Shown: positions 1 through 13,617, numbered from the stretch's first letter. The stretch: 64,000 nucleotides of DNA from Climacteris rufus (GCA_013398175.1 VZRZ01005967.1:869032-933031), one strand, 5' to 3'. Notes: generated by a model not told the origin, from the sequence alone. Numbers and translations: made by a program.

Positions 1-146
1 GAGCCCTCAGAGCCCCCGGGGGCGCGGAGCCCTCAGGGCCCCGGGAGCGCGGAGCCCTCAGGGCCCCGGGAGCGCGGAGCCCTCAGGGCCCCGGGAGCGC
101 GGAGCCCTCAGGGCCCCGGGGGCGCGGAGCCCTCAGAGCCCCGGGG
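1..146. repeat. GC-rich 25-bp minisatellite at the window edge
   Basis: A unit beginning GAGCCCTCAGGGCCCCGGG recurs at 1, 27, 52, 77, 102 and 127. The first unit is 26 bp and the next four are 25 bp. The last breaks off around 146 into a GC-rich flank (CGGCCGCAGCC). The units differ at a few positions (AGAGCC versus AGGGCC, GGGAG versus GGGGG). The array is CpG-rich and may extend upstream of the window. It could be part of an intronic CpG island or the downstream edge of a promoter island; the sequence does not decide. Confidence 0.9.
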
Positions 147-3100
147 CGGCCGCAGCCACAGCCGTGACTGTCCCGCCGCCCTGGATTTGGGCTTTGAAAT
201 CAGCCTGGATGTGCTGAGCGCTCTAAGGCTCCGTGTGGATGGGGAGATTGTGATTCAGAGATTTACGTGTCTGTGTTTCCTAAGAGCAGGACAGGAGCTT
301 GCTTGTTCAGCGAGTTTGCTGCTGTGCTTCCCAATCCTACCAGATTAAGTAAGGAAAAGGAGGTAGCGTTTGTGATGGGATTTATACTGCTGGACCGTGC
401 AGACTTAAAATTGCTTATCAACTGTTCCTTTTCTGTCAGTACTGCACAAACTGCCTGAAATGCTTTGTTTACTGCATTTCTGGATTTTCAAGTTGATTTT
501 TACTGTAGTGGCAATGCTTTAAAGTGGTAGGTTGATCCTTTTGTTCAACATCTAATTTTCTATGAAAAAGAGAAATAATTTTGCTTTTAAAGTATCGGGC
601 ATATTAAAGTTTTATTTAAATCAGGTTCCATTGAAATTTTGCTGCAAAAGAAGTTAGTGTAATTTGATTTTAAATGCAAAGTGTTCTACTAGCTCTCAGC
701 CTTTTTTTTTTTTTTTAAGAAAACATATTTCACAACACTTTTCCTTGAGTAATTTAAACAGAAAACCCCTAGCCTAAATTCTGTCATAGGCTGTTCGATA
801 ATTTATTCCTTAATTCACTATTGCAGGGCATATTATGATAATATTTAATAAACTTCCATACTGTACTTCACTGAAAATTGTGCTTAGGAATATTCACTTC
901 CTAAGTCTGAAAATGAAGTTAGAGAAGCATCTATTTTAAGAGATAGGTAGTTTAATATATGTAATAATTTCTTAGCAGCTTTAGAATGAACTGGGAGATT
1001 AGTATCCAGCTCAGCTATGGGTTTAAACATTTCATTATATGCAAGATTTCAGCTTGATGCCTGGAGTTTTTACTTCATAGCTCATGTTCTGTCTTACTGG
1101 TGTTTTTTATTTGAAGTCATGATAGACAATAATTTAGTTGGCTATATGGATGTTTCATATAATTTTGTAAGACTTGCAGAAACTAATTAATTTTTGTATG
1201 GTCAGCAATATGAAAGTCCTGTTTCTTTTACCTTCAATTTAGGTAAAATATTACAGATGAGGCATTCTGAATTTGATTTTTCTTGTGCTAATATAATCAG
1301 CTCAACTTTGACTAAAGACATAAAAGTGCGCAGAAGCAGATAACCAATTAAATAATAAAAATGTGTGTGTGCCTATATGTATGCATCTATAAAACATATA
1401 TATATATGAAATATTTGTTCTTGTGGCTACCTCTGTGTTTGTGTGTTTGGAGGAACTAAAGCTTCATCCAGACAGAAGCCCAAACCATGTGAAGACAACA
1501 CTGTCAGTTCTGCTAAAAACTTTCTACTTCTTCCTACTTGATCATTATTCCTTGATCTTGGATGATGTGGTACTGCCTGGATCACACTGTCTGTGCTTTT
1601 TGTATGCCTTGCTTTGGTCTGTAGCGTGTTCTTTCTTAAGGGACCAATTGCTTGTGGTCCTTGTGGTCCCCCTTAGCCTTGGCCATACATTTGGATTCTC
1701 CGCTCATCTGTTCTTTTCCCAATGGGACTGGACCAAGAGGAAGAGAGAGTTCTTTTAACACCTTCTTATTACCTTTTTCCATTCCCCCTCCTTTCCTTTT
1801 TTGCTAATGCAAGTATTTAGCCATTTCCTTTCCCAAAGAATGCTGTAATAAACTTGAGGGAGCTGAAGGAAAGCACAGCAAAATGAGCAAATCCCCTATT
1901 TTTTTTTTCTGAGAGCCAAAATTAAAGAAATTCCTATAGTTCTATTGAAAAGCAAATCAAATCAATGCAGCTGTGTGAAAGGTAATAGAAACTGATTGAA
2001 ATAAGTAGTAGCAGTAAATTATGAAAAATAATTTTCATTCTTATTTCTTGTTCCAAAATGTTTTCAAGATTTATCAACTGCATAATCTGAAAAAATTATG
2101 TAGCATTATTCTCTAAGAGAATGTTCCACATTCAAGGTATAGTGCACATAAAACCCAAGTTGCACCACTTTTGTTCATAGTGTTTACGTTTATTTTATTG
2201 ATGGAAAGGCAGAGACAAGAAACTGGCCCAAGGTTTGGGTCTGAATATGGAATACTTGAGGAACAGACTTGAAATCTGTTTTGCTGGTGGGAAACCTACT
2301 GCAGCAGTAAAGTTAGAGCTATAAGAATTCTTTTCATAAAAATTATAGAACTTAAAAGATTTTCTAGAAAAATGCTAGTCTTTGATAGAAGAGAGAAAAA
2401 CCTTTAGTAGAGTTTAAGTTTATATCTTTATTTTAGCGTTAGTTGTTTATGATTAGTATGTGTTGTGAAATCCTGTGATGCAGTTAGAAAATATATGGAG
2501 AAACTGAGAAAGCTCAAACTGGGCAAATCTTGCTTATCTCTGTAGTTTGAAGGTTTGAAGCCAGTGTATAGAATCTTAATATCAGTAAAATTTAAGAAAG
2601 CTCTACTGAAGATGAGCAGGGTGTGCATAGTTGTGCATATAATAGTGTTATAGTAGCATAAACTTATATTATTCCTTATTGACTGTATCCACAAAGTGCA
2701 TTTACTGCAGATGAGACTCTCACCCATCTAACTTGAAGACATTTACTCTGTTTTGGTTTGTGGTGTGTCGGTCGATAAGTTGCTCTAGTAGGCAGCTTGT
2801 CTTTTGTTTCACTGTGCTGAATACACAGTTTGATTTCTTTTATTGGATTACATGCTTCAATACAGTGTAAATTCATGCACTAGAAAAATATACATTAAAA
2901 TAGGTTGTTTACTTTTTGCTAAAATACTTATATGTTTTTGTAAGTTTAGTGTGATAAATCCTCTGTACGTATTTATAGCCAACACGCAGCAGTGTGGAGT
3001 TCTAGTCAGCAATAAAAATGGAAAGATTTCTTAAAACTTTCTTAGAAAACAAGACAGGCATGTTCTTTGTGTGATATATTTAGGTCATAAGGGACATCTG

Positions 3101-3444
3101 CTAAGGATAATTTTTTTAACACTTGCTAACAATCCTAATATAATATGGCCTATTCATCAGTCATATTGTTCCTGACGTGGCTAGCGTGGATTTTAGTGAT
3201 TCCCGATGTGCATTTAGACTCTCTTAATTGCTGGTTTCTTGCTGTTCTATCTTATTGTTTCATAGGACAATGCATAAGCAGGCACAGAATAATCAAAATG
3301 GTTTCCCTGGCCATATTAGGCACCTAACAAGAGATATGTTTGCTGTGCAATGTGTGCATGTTTTTGCAAGTAGAAGTCTCGTTGAAACAAAATAAATCTT
3401 ACCAAGGAAGTAATTCAACAGAATTTGAACATGGTATTCAGAGT

Positions 3445-3504
3445 CTGTGTGTGTGAATATATGTGGTTATATATGTGTGTGTATATAAATATATATTTAT
3501 ATAA
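3445..3504. repeat. Imperfect TG/TA microsatellite
   Basis: Alternating GTGTGTGTG, ATATATG and TATATAAATATATAT runs make a degenerate dinucleotide repeat in the intron. Confidence 0.75.
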
Positions 3505-5296
3505 AAACCTGATCAATGTGGTGTGTCTTGCAGATTTAATAGTATTCTTTTATGCAGCAGAGAAATCGGAGGGGTGAGTTAGGGAGGAACTACAGACACT
3601 GAACATCAGAATTTTGAAGTTCTTGATAAACTGTTAAATTGTGCCAGTTTTGTGTCTTTGGTTGAGAAGCAAAAACTTGTTCAGAGATATTTGCAGTACA
3701 GCTGAGATCTAATCTTTCAGGTTTTAATGAACTCAGAATTTCACTTTAGCTGCAAGGCGTTTGACTCCTGCAGAGGTGCAGGTAATGTTCTTGCAGCTTG
3801 CACACGTGAAGGCAGATAGTGCTGGCCTTCGATGTTTGAGGGGAGAGGAGACGTGGTGGGGTTTAGCTTTTGCTATTAGTGAAACAGGAAAACTTACCAG
3901 ATGCAGTTTGGCACAATTACTGAAAGGGGTGTTTGCAATTGAGCTTCCACATGTAGATGGAAATACATGGGTTTTTTTCTTCCCCTCAATATGCTCTTTT
4001 TTTGGTTTTATTTTTTTTCTGCTTTACCAGTTTGTATTGGTCCATACTGTGTGTTTACCTACTGATAGAATAATGGTTGTTTAATGCTTTAGTGTAATTG
4101 TTCTAATGATTAAGTGTTTTATCTTGATCTGTTTTCTGCCACTCTGAACTGTTTGTGATAGTGACAGAAAAAAGCTAGATATTGTAGCTTTTGCAGCAGG
4201 TTGGGGGAAGCTTTCTTTATAACTTACTCCCGGTGTTGAATCTTGTTTGAAAGTAAGTGTTATCCCTCTGATCCATTTTGGGAAAGAACAAAACAATTTT
4301 GTTTTCTAGATGTGTTACTCTTATTTTTACTCAGTTTTCTTAGCTAAGCACAATAGATGATCTTTAAAATCCCGCATAGCTGCAAAACATGAAAATTATT
4401 TGTAGTTGATTTGTTGTTTTGGGGTTTTTTTTGTTTTTTCTCCAGTTCTTGTAGTGATTTCTACTTCTCTTCAAAAAAATCATGTTTGGGAAGACCAGTT
4501 TGGACTCCTAAAGCAGTGCCAATGATCCAGAATAAATCAGCTTGTGGCTGTGAAGTCAGTTGTTGAGTACAGTTGAAAGACCATAATCTCCACAAATGTT
4601 GATTTCATTCAGAATTTAAATCTGTAACTCTATGGCTTAACTGAAGAATTTTATTGGACTTTATACCTGTTCTCCACATTGCATAGTTGAAAATGTCATT
4701 CATCTATGCACTGCTGATTAAAACAGTTCAGCAAAAACTGTGTGTAAACTGCTTTACTTGGAGTCCATGTACAGTTTAAGCAGAGAACTGCTGATTTTCT
4801 GTAGCTGCAGCCTGGCAGAAAAGAGTGAGGGAAGGCTGAGAAGGGAGCAGAAGACGCCGTTGTAAGGATGCAGTTTGGACACTGGGTGCCACTCCTGGTA
4901 CACAGTGAGCTCGAAAGCCTTTCTCACACACTGCAACAACAAGCACTTGTGAAAATGGAGGTCTTTGTTACTCAGGAAATTCTGAAGGTCTTCGTCCCCT
5001 GAGCCTGGTGGTTCTTGTAGTTGAGAAACATTTTCCTCAGTCCTACAAGGAGTAATGAAAGATATAAGGACTGGATTTTTTTCTTTTTTTTTTTATTTTC
5101 AGTTCTATTAAGTGTGATTTTCTAGACTTGATATGTTGCTGTCTAGTTACATACCTCCCATCATGTATAAGAAAGACAAGGGTGCAACACCAGCTACTCA
5201 GGAACTAGACCAAATATAATAATTCTCCTCCAAAATAGAAGAATAATTGCAAAACCAAAAAATGTAAATGAAATAGGTACCTGCAAGCCTAATTTT

Positions 5297-5327
5297 ATGT
5301 GTATGTGTGTATATATATATATATATT
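5297..5327. repeat. TG/TA microsatellite
   Basis: A GTGTATGTGTGT run passes directly into a pure TATATATATATATATA run. Confidence 0.8.
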
Positions 5328-8300
5328 CATTCTATGCTGTGCCTTGTGCTTGCTTTTTAGATGAGTTCAGTGTCAAATTCATTGGGTGGTGTATTACTGA
5401 TGGAAGACTGGAGGAAAGGACAGTTGAGGATGGGTTTGGGATTGGTTGATTTACAGAAACTGGACTTGAGGCAGTGATGGTTTTCAATAGGCACCAAGTG
5501 TTGAAGATATGAGGAATGCTGAGGAGATGGAATAAGGAGTGGGAGTAAGAAATGTTTAGATGTAAATTGGAATGAGGTTAGTGCTCCCACCCTGAAAGCT
5601 GTGTAGCTCTCAAACTGGGAAGCGTGACCTGATTTATGCTTTACTGTGCTCATGCCCAGAGGCGTCAGCTGGCTCTGGGTGTCCTGAACATTATACAAAC
5701 ACATGCTTTCTCAAACATTTTAAAAACAGCACAGGAATTTAGGTGTCCAGTTCTTAATGGCTTTCAGTGGAATATTGTTGGCATCTCTACCTGGCTAATT
5801 TGGAAACTGAAATTTCAGTTATAACTGAAAGGCAAGTGGGGGTTTGGAAGGCAAATTGCCATAGCATTTTAAAAATGTTAGACCTCTAAACCAGATTTCC
5901 ATGCAAGAATTTTGTCTCTCTTTTGTATGAAAAGAAATTGAAATAGTGGGTCAGAAATTAAAATGTGCTTGGAGGGGAAGCAAGACACTACTTGAAATAA
6001 TGAATGACAGGGTGAGGGATGAGGAAGCTCCTTGTAAAATTCTACTTTGATGCAGTGGTGTAGAATTAAAAACAAAAAGTCCCTCTATTCCCAAATGTAG
6101 AAATTTGAGCTCTTGGTTTTACTTTTTAAAATGACATTTGAAAAAATGTTCCTGTTATTCACAGTGAGCCATTGCTTGTCCGAATCTCCCAAGACATTTT
6201 TTCTTTCAATGATGTTTCAAGTGAAAAATTAATTGATGTATTTGGATGCATAAAGCACAAATTTCAAATGAAGAATAAACGTCAAATGAACTTTTTTTCC
6301 TCTTTGCCTGCTCGCTGGCAGAGCTTATAGTAATTTTAAAGGTAAAGACTTCCATAAGTAGTTAAAATTTTTGACAGTGTTTTTACATGAAACTTGCTGT
6401 TTAACGTTGACATTAAAAATTTTAACTTTTTTGGACTTTCCAGGACAAACATATTGGTCCACAGAAAACTGTGGCAAACATGAGTCATTTGGTATTCCTC
6501 TGTAATTAGCTAAGCTTTATGTAGATGGTGAATAATACAAAGACACACTGGTTTCTGTGGTTTTGCCAACTGTGGCAAAATGCCTGATTTTAAAATAAGT
6601 AATTTAAAAATTTTTTTTAATATTAAACCTTCTTATCAAAAGGCACCAGATACATAAACAGAGCCAGAAATGAAAGAACCTGGCACAAATTTTGTCGACA
6701 CCTGGAAATCTATTAAATGGGCCAGTTGAAATAATGAGTACGGCGTACGATAAGCTAGAGCCACCTGGGTTTTATTGGGCTGTTTGATGCTTTGATCACA
6801 AGTTTATTTAAAGAGGTGTCTGTTTACAGCATCGATGTTCTTTGTCATCGCTGTGATTTAGATTTTAATCTGACACAATACAAAGAGGAGTTGCAAAAAT
6901 CAAGACAGTACTCCAATGGGAAACTGGTATGGGAGAGATGCTGGTTCAATGTGTCAAGCTGGGAGCAAAAGCACCTGTTAAACAAGACCTGTAATCTGAA
7001 AGAGCAGTAGATGGCTTCCAGCAGATCTGGGACACATCAGACCATGGAGAGAGCGGTAATAGCTCAGGCTTGCTGGGAGCAGACAGAGGAGTTTACTTGG
7101 AATGGGACACTGCCTCTGGGACGGTGTGTTGGTGTGGTGCAGCGGAGGCACAGCCGTGGGCCTTGTGCACAGCTCTGCAGTGCACTCCTGCTCCAGCCTC
7201 GGGTTCCCAGCACAGCCCTTTGTACAATGCAGACAGGCTCCTTAAGGTTTCCCTTTGCTTCCTCTTCGTGCATTTAAATGGCTCTTGAACATGCAAGACG
7301 TAGCAGTTGGGTCTGGCCTCTGATCCTGCTCATTCTTGCTAAGAAATTAATCAAGTCTGATCCGTCGTAATAACTTGAATAGGGGAAAGATCTGTCTTTA
7401 ATCTTTCTATTGATAAAATTTTGGTGCAGACATGAAATGAAGTTGTCACTATATACAAGTTGTAATTTGTGTAGGTTATAACGTTTTGAGGCTTCGCTGT
7501 TTGGCAGAGGTAGGAGGGCTGCTTGTGTGGTGGCATCTGAGTACTTGGTTTGGTCATGGCTACTTCAGCATATTATTCAGACTCAGACCAACACTGCTTT
7601 TCTTGCTGAGTTATCTGCTACTGAAAATTCCCTCTCCCCTGCCACCCCCTTGTTTAGTATTACAGCTGTGTAACAGCTAGTGTTTAATAGTAATGGTGGC
7701 AGTAGTTCTTAATTGGGATTCTTTGTTTCTCTTGTGTGTTTTTGGTTTCTTCGCTGTAGACAGGGTGAAGCGACATTTGATTAAGTCTCTATAAAGAAAA
7801 ATGTTTTTGCCAAAGACTTTTGCTTGTGTCCTGGATGGTTGCAAGAAGAAGCAGTGGGTTTAACTGGTATCAAGTGTGAGTTATGAGGAGAAACACTCTG
7901 AGAGTAGTGGTATAGTGGGGCAGGTTGAGTGGAAGTCTGGGGAGGTGATGGAGGATACGTTAACCAGATGTGTGCTACAAACTGTGTAATAGGAGGAAAC
8001 GGCTATCAGATGACTTCTAGCTCTGTCCCTCTGATTTTGATATCCTATTTATCCTGAACTTGAGAGAGACTTTTAAATTACTGAAACTGATGCATTTCAA
8101 CTACTGTAATTTGATCAACTTGTTTAGTAATATTTTCCATACACCCTTCTATATGTGGAAGTCTTCGTTTATGCAGGTGCTGGTGTGAAGGTGGTTTGAT
8201 TTCATTGAAAATATGTACAGTTACGAAATGGAAACCAAACATACCCGTGAAAACATCTCAACTGTTATAGTTCAGGTATCTCAGAATAATATAAAGAAGA

Positions 8301-9175
8301 AATAATATTTTACTTCTAATTATTTGGCATTTTATTCAATTGTATGTATTGCAGTTTTTTCCTTTTTAGTGTAGAGATAGGTGGTTGATGTGAGTATGGT
8401 AAACATGGAGTAATGCCCAAATGTCTTTAAAGATCTGCTACTTTATAAAATGAGAACAGGTAATTTTGGTAGGAAATAGGGTAAATTTGGGGGAAATAGG
8501 GCAAATCTCTCCCCATTTTTAAGTGTTTGATTTTGCTATTTTTTTTTCTGTTTCCAAGTGGCATACAAAAGTTAAAGCTTCCTTATATATATTTTATTGG
8601 AAAATCTTTTTGCTTGATATTTTAAAACAATTTTAGTGTATATTTTAATGTTCATGAAATATGTGCAGGTAACTGTTTCATTAGTCCACATTTTCTCTTT
8701 CAGAACACATAACATTTAATTATTAAGCTGAATTTTTTATTAAGCTTTAGCATTGACTTTTTGCATTCAGGGCAGTACAGTAATCTTAGTTGAAATGGCA
8801 GTAGGTCTCTATTTCCGGGGCGTATGCATGCAGTCTGTACATAACCTCTTGCTTATTTCACTTTTCCTTTCTTTAGAAGTTCTCATCCTTGTGTCTCTAT
8901 AATTTAACTCACTTCAGAGCTTAAGTGACCTGGAAAACTCTCCAGTCTAGTAAGGCCCTCTGATTACAATCCACATTGGTTTTTCAAGCTGGCAGTGATG
9001 AAATAACAGAGAAGTCTTGAGTGCAATCAGGAAAAACTTGGGAGCCCTGGCGCACTTCGTAGAAGGGTTGGGAGCATGCATAGTGATTTCCTTGATCCTT
9101 CTGGTAACAAGGAATAATGTTTATAGGAATAAGCAGATCCTTCAGGTCCATGTATGGCTCTGAGGTTGATGTCAA

Positions 9176-11839
9176 CTGCCCTTGTCCTTATGGAGGACTT
9201 CAACTTGCCAGAAAATAACTGAGAGCATCACAGAGCTGGTACACCAGGCCAGAAGATCCCTGAAATACATACATGACAGCTTTGTGAAACGGGTCCTAAG
9301 AGAGCCGACTGGAAAAGATTCTCTCCTTGATCTCCTGCTTCAACAGAGTGGATCTCATGGCAAGGTAGAGATTGATGGCTCTCTTGGCCGCATTGACCAC
9401 AAAGTGATTAAGATTAAAATCTCTTTTGACAGGAGGAAAAGTGCCAGCAAAACCTCAGCTCTGGACATAAGGAGAGCAGACTTCAGCCTGCTCAGGGAAT
9501 TAGTGAATAAGGTTCATCTGGGAAAATGTTTTTGCAGGTGCTGGGGTCCATCAGTGCTGGTCACTTTTTAAATGTCATGTGCTAAGGGCACAGGGAAATT
9601 CCCAAATTTCAGAAGTCAAGCAGGTGGGGCAGAAGGGCGACTTGGGTGAGCAGAAATCTTCTCTTGGAAATAAGGCAAAAGAGGAAGGTGTATGCCCAGG
9701 GGAAGCAAGGTCAGGTGACATGGGAAGAATACAGAGATACTGCTTGCCACTATAAGAAGAGAGTTTGTGCTGCCAAAGCTCAGTTGGAGTTGAAGCTAGG
9801 CAGAACTATGGGGCACAGTAAAAAGAGTTTTTTCAAATCTGTTAGTGGCAAAAGGCAGTGTAGAAGTAACATGACCCTGTTACAGGATGAGGATGATCAC
9901 CTCACAAACAGGGACAGAGACAAGGCACAGGTGTTTAACAAACTTTTGCCTCTGTCTTCAACACAGAGGAGGGACCAAGGGGTGCCCTGAGCTGGAGGAC
10001 CATGNCCACTATAAGAAGAGAGTTTGTGCTGCCAAAGCTCAGTTGGAGTTGAAGCTAGGCAGAACTATGGGGCACAGTAAAAAGAGTTTTTTCAAATCTG
10101 TTAGTGGCAAAAGGCAGTGTAGAAGTAACATGACCCTGTTACAGGATGAGGATGATCACCTCACAAACAGGGACAGAGACAAGGCACAGGTGTTTAACAA
10201 ACTTTTGCCTCTGTCTTCAACACAGAGGAGGGACCAGGGGGTGCCCTGAGCTGGAGGACCATGACTGAGAGAATGATCAGCTCCCAGTTGACTCTGAAAT
10301 TGTGCAGGATCTGCTGCTCCAGCTGGTTCCCTACAAATCTATAGGGCCTGGTGAGATTCATCTGAGAATCTCCAAAGAGCTGGCTAATGTCATCACAGAA
10401 CCTCTCTTGATTTTTGAGCAGTCTTGGGAATCTGGAGAGGTCCAGTTGACTGGAAGCTGGTGAACGATGTCCTGATATTCAAGAAGGGTAAGAAGGAAGA
10501 CCGCAGAAACTACAGGCCTGTGAGTCTCACTTCAGTGCCTGTTGAAGTTAAGGAAAACAGTGTTCTGAGACGTGTTGAAAAACACCTGGAAGACAATGCA
10601 GTCATCAGTCACAGCCTTGAGAGGAAAGTCCTGGTATCAAACCTGATTTGCTTTCATGTCAAGGAACCCACCTGGCTGATCAAGGGAAGACAGCTGATGT
10701 AATCTTTTTGGATTCCAGTAAAGCTTTTGATACGATCTCTCACAGGATCCTTCTGGACAAAATGTCCATCGCACAACTGGATAACTGTGTTACATGATGG
10801 GGGAGCAGCTGGCTCATGGGTCTGGCACAAAGGATTGTAGTGAATGGGGTGACATCATACTGGGAGCTTGTCACTAGTGGGGTTCTGCAGGGCTACATCT
10901 TGGGCCCTGTGCTTTTCAACATCTTCATAAATGACTTGGACACAGACCTGGAAGGGATACTGAGCAAGTTCACAGATGATACAAAACTGGGAGGAGATGT
11001 CGACTCCCTTGAAGGCAGGGTGGCCCTGCAGAGAGACCCTGACAAAACAGAGGGCTGGGCAGTCTCCAGTCGTGTGAAGTTTAACAAGGGCAAGTGCTGG
11101 ATTCTGCACCTGGGATGGGGTGACCCTGAATGTATGGACAGAGTGGGGAACGAGAGGCTGGAGAGCAGTGCCACAGGAAAGGGACCTGGGGGTCCTGGTC
11201 CATGGCAAGTTGAACTCATGAGCCAGCAGTGCCCTGGCAGCCAGGAGGGCCAAGCGTGTCCTGGGGGGCATCGGGCCCAGCATGGCCAGCTGGGCAAGGG
11301 AGGGGATTGTCCCGCTCTGCTCTGCACTGGGGCAGCCTCACCTCCAGTCCTGAGGGCAGTGTTGGACAATATAAGGTATTAAGCCATTAGAGAGCATCCA
11401 GAGGAGAGCAACGAAGATGATGAAGGGCCCTGATGGGAAGCTGTATGAGGAATGGCTGAGGTCACTTGGTCTGTTCAACCTGGAGGAGACTGAGAAGAGA
11501 CGTCGTTGCAGGGTACAATTTTGTTGTAAGAGGAAGAGGAGGGACAGACACTGATCTCTTCTCTGTGGTGACCGGTGACAGGACTCAAGAGAATGGCTTG
11601 AAGTGGTGTCAGGGGAGGATTAGGTTGGATGTCAGGAAAAAAGTTCTTCATCCCGAGGGGGGTTGGGCATTGGAACAGGCTCCCCAAGGAAGTGGTCACA
11701 GCACTGAGTTCAAGAAACGTTTGGACAATACTCTCAAGCACATGGTGTGGCTCTTGGAGATGTGCTGTGCAGGGCCAGGAGCTGAACTGGGTGATCCTTG
11801 TGGGTCCCTTCGAACTCAGCTTGTTCTGTAATTCTGTGA
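9176..11839 (+). mobile_element. CR1 LINE retrotransposon copy, 5'-truncated and inactive
   Basis: A degenerate copy of the avian CR1 family in the same orientation as EIF3H. It starts inside the endonuclease domain (the ...LVLM-x-DFNLP motif near 9190). It continues through the REPT...LLDLL and DIRRADFSLLRELV segments (to about 9510) and the KAQLELKL linker (about 9780). It then enters the reverse transcriptase: NYRPVSLTSVP near 10510, DSSKAFDTISHRILL near 10715, GVLQGYILGPVLFNIFINDL near 10880 and the active-site block FTDDTKLGG near 10972, where the usual FADD reads FTDD. The RT ends near 11700 with the ...PKEVV... segment. The 3' end (GATCCTTGTGGGTCCCTTCG-type tail and one ATTCTGTG unit) is at about 11839. 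Frame changes and stops interrupt it repeatedly, so it is not functional. An internal 258-bp duplication with an N at its junction enlarges the copy. Confidence 0.93.
9747..10263 (+). repeat. 258-bp direct tandem duplication inside the CR1, joined by one N
   Basis: Positions 9747-10004 recur at 10006-10263, separated by a single N at 10005. The copies begin CCACTATAAGAAGAGAG and end GGAGGACCATG, with one mismatch noticed (CAAGGGG versus CAGGGGG). The unit spans the linker before the reverse transcriptase. The lone N makes an assembly join of two overlapping contig ends the leading explanation. Confidence 0.95.
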
Positions 11840-13617
11840 AGTGGTAAAGTAAGAGAACTTCCAGTCTCATTAAAGATCGCTGTCATATCTTGATAAACAC
11901 AAGGGCACCATTCTGGTTTTATCAAGATTCGGCTGAAAGTGATAAAAGAGCTGTGGACATGGATGAATACCTAGTAGTTTCATGAAATTTATTTACTAAT
12001 GCTAAATGTCTTTTGCCTATATATCCATTCAAACTCTTACAAGTTAACACCACACCACTCCTCTGCTTTTTGTTATGTAGAAATAGAATTAATACAGCAT
12101 GATATGAAGAACATAATTGATTAGGTGTCTTTAAACACAACATCAGTCTTTTAATTTAAAAAGTATTAACCATTTAGAGGTGCAGTTGGTATTTTTTTCC
12201 TAGAACGCTTTTCTCCTGTCACAACTTCTGTAAAGGTGTATGTGTGCTTCTTTTTGTTTCTGTGTAAAAGAGAAGTGTATAGTGCACTGAAAATCTATAA
12301 AATGCTATTGTTGTTGGCTCTGTGAAAAGGGAAAATTACTCAAAAGAGACTTGGAAGAAAAGAATAGAAAGGGACCTTGTTTTCAGGCCTGGGGAACTGC
12401 AAAGCACTTCTGAGCTGTGGATGGGGAAAAAAAAAAGACTTTGTTTATACTAGTAAATCACAACTCAGAGCTATAGTGAATGTAGGACTAAAGTGGATTT
12501 AGCCAGTGCTGTGTAACTTTGATCATCACTATGGTTCATTTTGCATTTCCTCCATAGTGTCCCAGCCTGTCTTTGAATTGGCTGTGTTGTCATCGTGTCA
12601 TCCACACGTGCACACTCCAAAACTGCTGCTCTTCTGTGCTATCTGGAACCTTGCAAATGCTGTATTTTCTTTAGCTTTCTGAAGTGTTTTGCATCTTATT
12701 CTGTCTTTTTGTATGGAATATCACTCTATGGTAAATCAGCTTTTACTGTCACCTTTTAAAAGTCTCTCCCATTCCCCGTCCAGATTATGGCATTACGGTT
12801 GCAGTTGATTTACAGTTCTCTGTCTCTCACCTTGATCCTTTTCTTTCCTTTCCCCAGCTTGTCCTGTTAACATAGAACAGATCTGCCCTTGCTTGCACTG
12901 CTGCTCTTTTTCCCCTGCACTTCCTGCTTGGAAACCTTTTTTCTACTTGATCTTCTGACCTGCAGAGCAAGCTGGTTAAAGCTCTATCTCTTTGCTGCAC
13001 TGTCCTTTTTGCTACCTCTGCTGGATCCATATTACCGGTGATCATGAGTGTGAATTTTCCAGTGTTTATGTTACTGCCTGTTCCAAACTTAAAATTGTTT
13101 TGTTAATTGGAAGGAAGTCTTCATCTAATACATTATTTAAATAACATTTTGATGAATGAAGTGCGAGCATTCTAACTGGTTATAGAACCAATGCATGTTT
13201 TGAAAAATACTCAATTAAAAGTGAAACTTGCAGGGGTGGCTGGTGGTCCTTTTACTGCTTCTACGCTACAGCTTTTATGCTCATTAGATGGAATCTAGCA
13301 ACATATGTTACATGCAGCTGACAGAAGCTTCATGGATCTTGTGGTACTGCAGCCAAAAACACAAAGTCTGTATGCAGCTCGCAGGCTCTGTGTTTGGGCA
13401 GTCTACCTGAAGCTGCAGATGTCTTGAACCAAATGCCCTGTTTTATGTAGGAAAGTGTAGGTAGCTGAACCACAAAAGTGCACTGTGTCTGAGATGTCTG
13501 CTGCGGGGAAGCGAGCCAGTGTGTGTAGTAGAGAGTTTTAATGGTTGTAAAGCTGCCAACACTAGGTAAAAGGTGGGATAAGAGAATGATTTGTACCTGG
13601 AGTGTGAGATTAATACC
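11840..13617 (+). other. Intronic sequence, nothing recognised
   Basis: AT-rich sequence between the CR1 copy and an old SINE. The open frames here are short and not protein-like. I see no RNA gene or repeat family. Confidence 0.55.

Larger units (their letters stand above)
147..9175 (+). other. Intronic sequence without recognised genes (intron 2, part)
   Basis: The first ~100 bases stay GC-rich, then the sequence becomes AT-rich. I recognise no exon, RNA gene or transposon. It holds TG/TA microsatellites near 3445-3504 and 5297-5327, a perfect 16-bp palindrome AACTGAAATTTCAGTT at 5805-5820 and a GC-richer patch at 7020-7290 that is open in several frames without protein-like content. The stretch at about 6430-6790 is low in repeats and could be a conserved non-coding element, but this cannot be tested from one sequence. 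Confidence 0.6.

Noticed and set aside
10816..11382. Open frames of up to 188 codons on both strands
   Set aside because: The forward frame is the CR1 reverse-transcriptase remnant, and the reverse frames are its shadows. Neither is a host gene.
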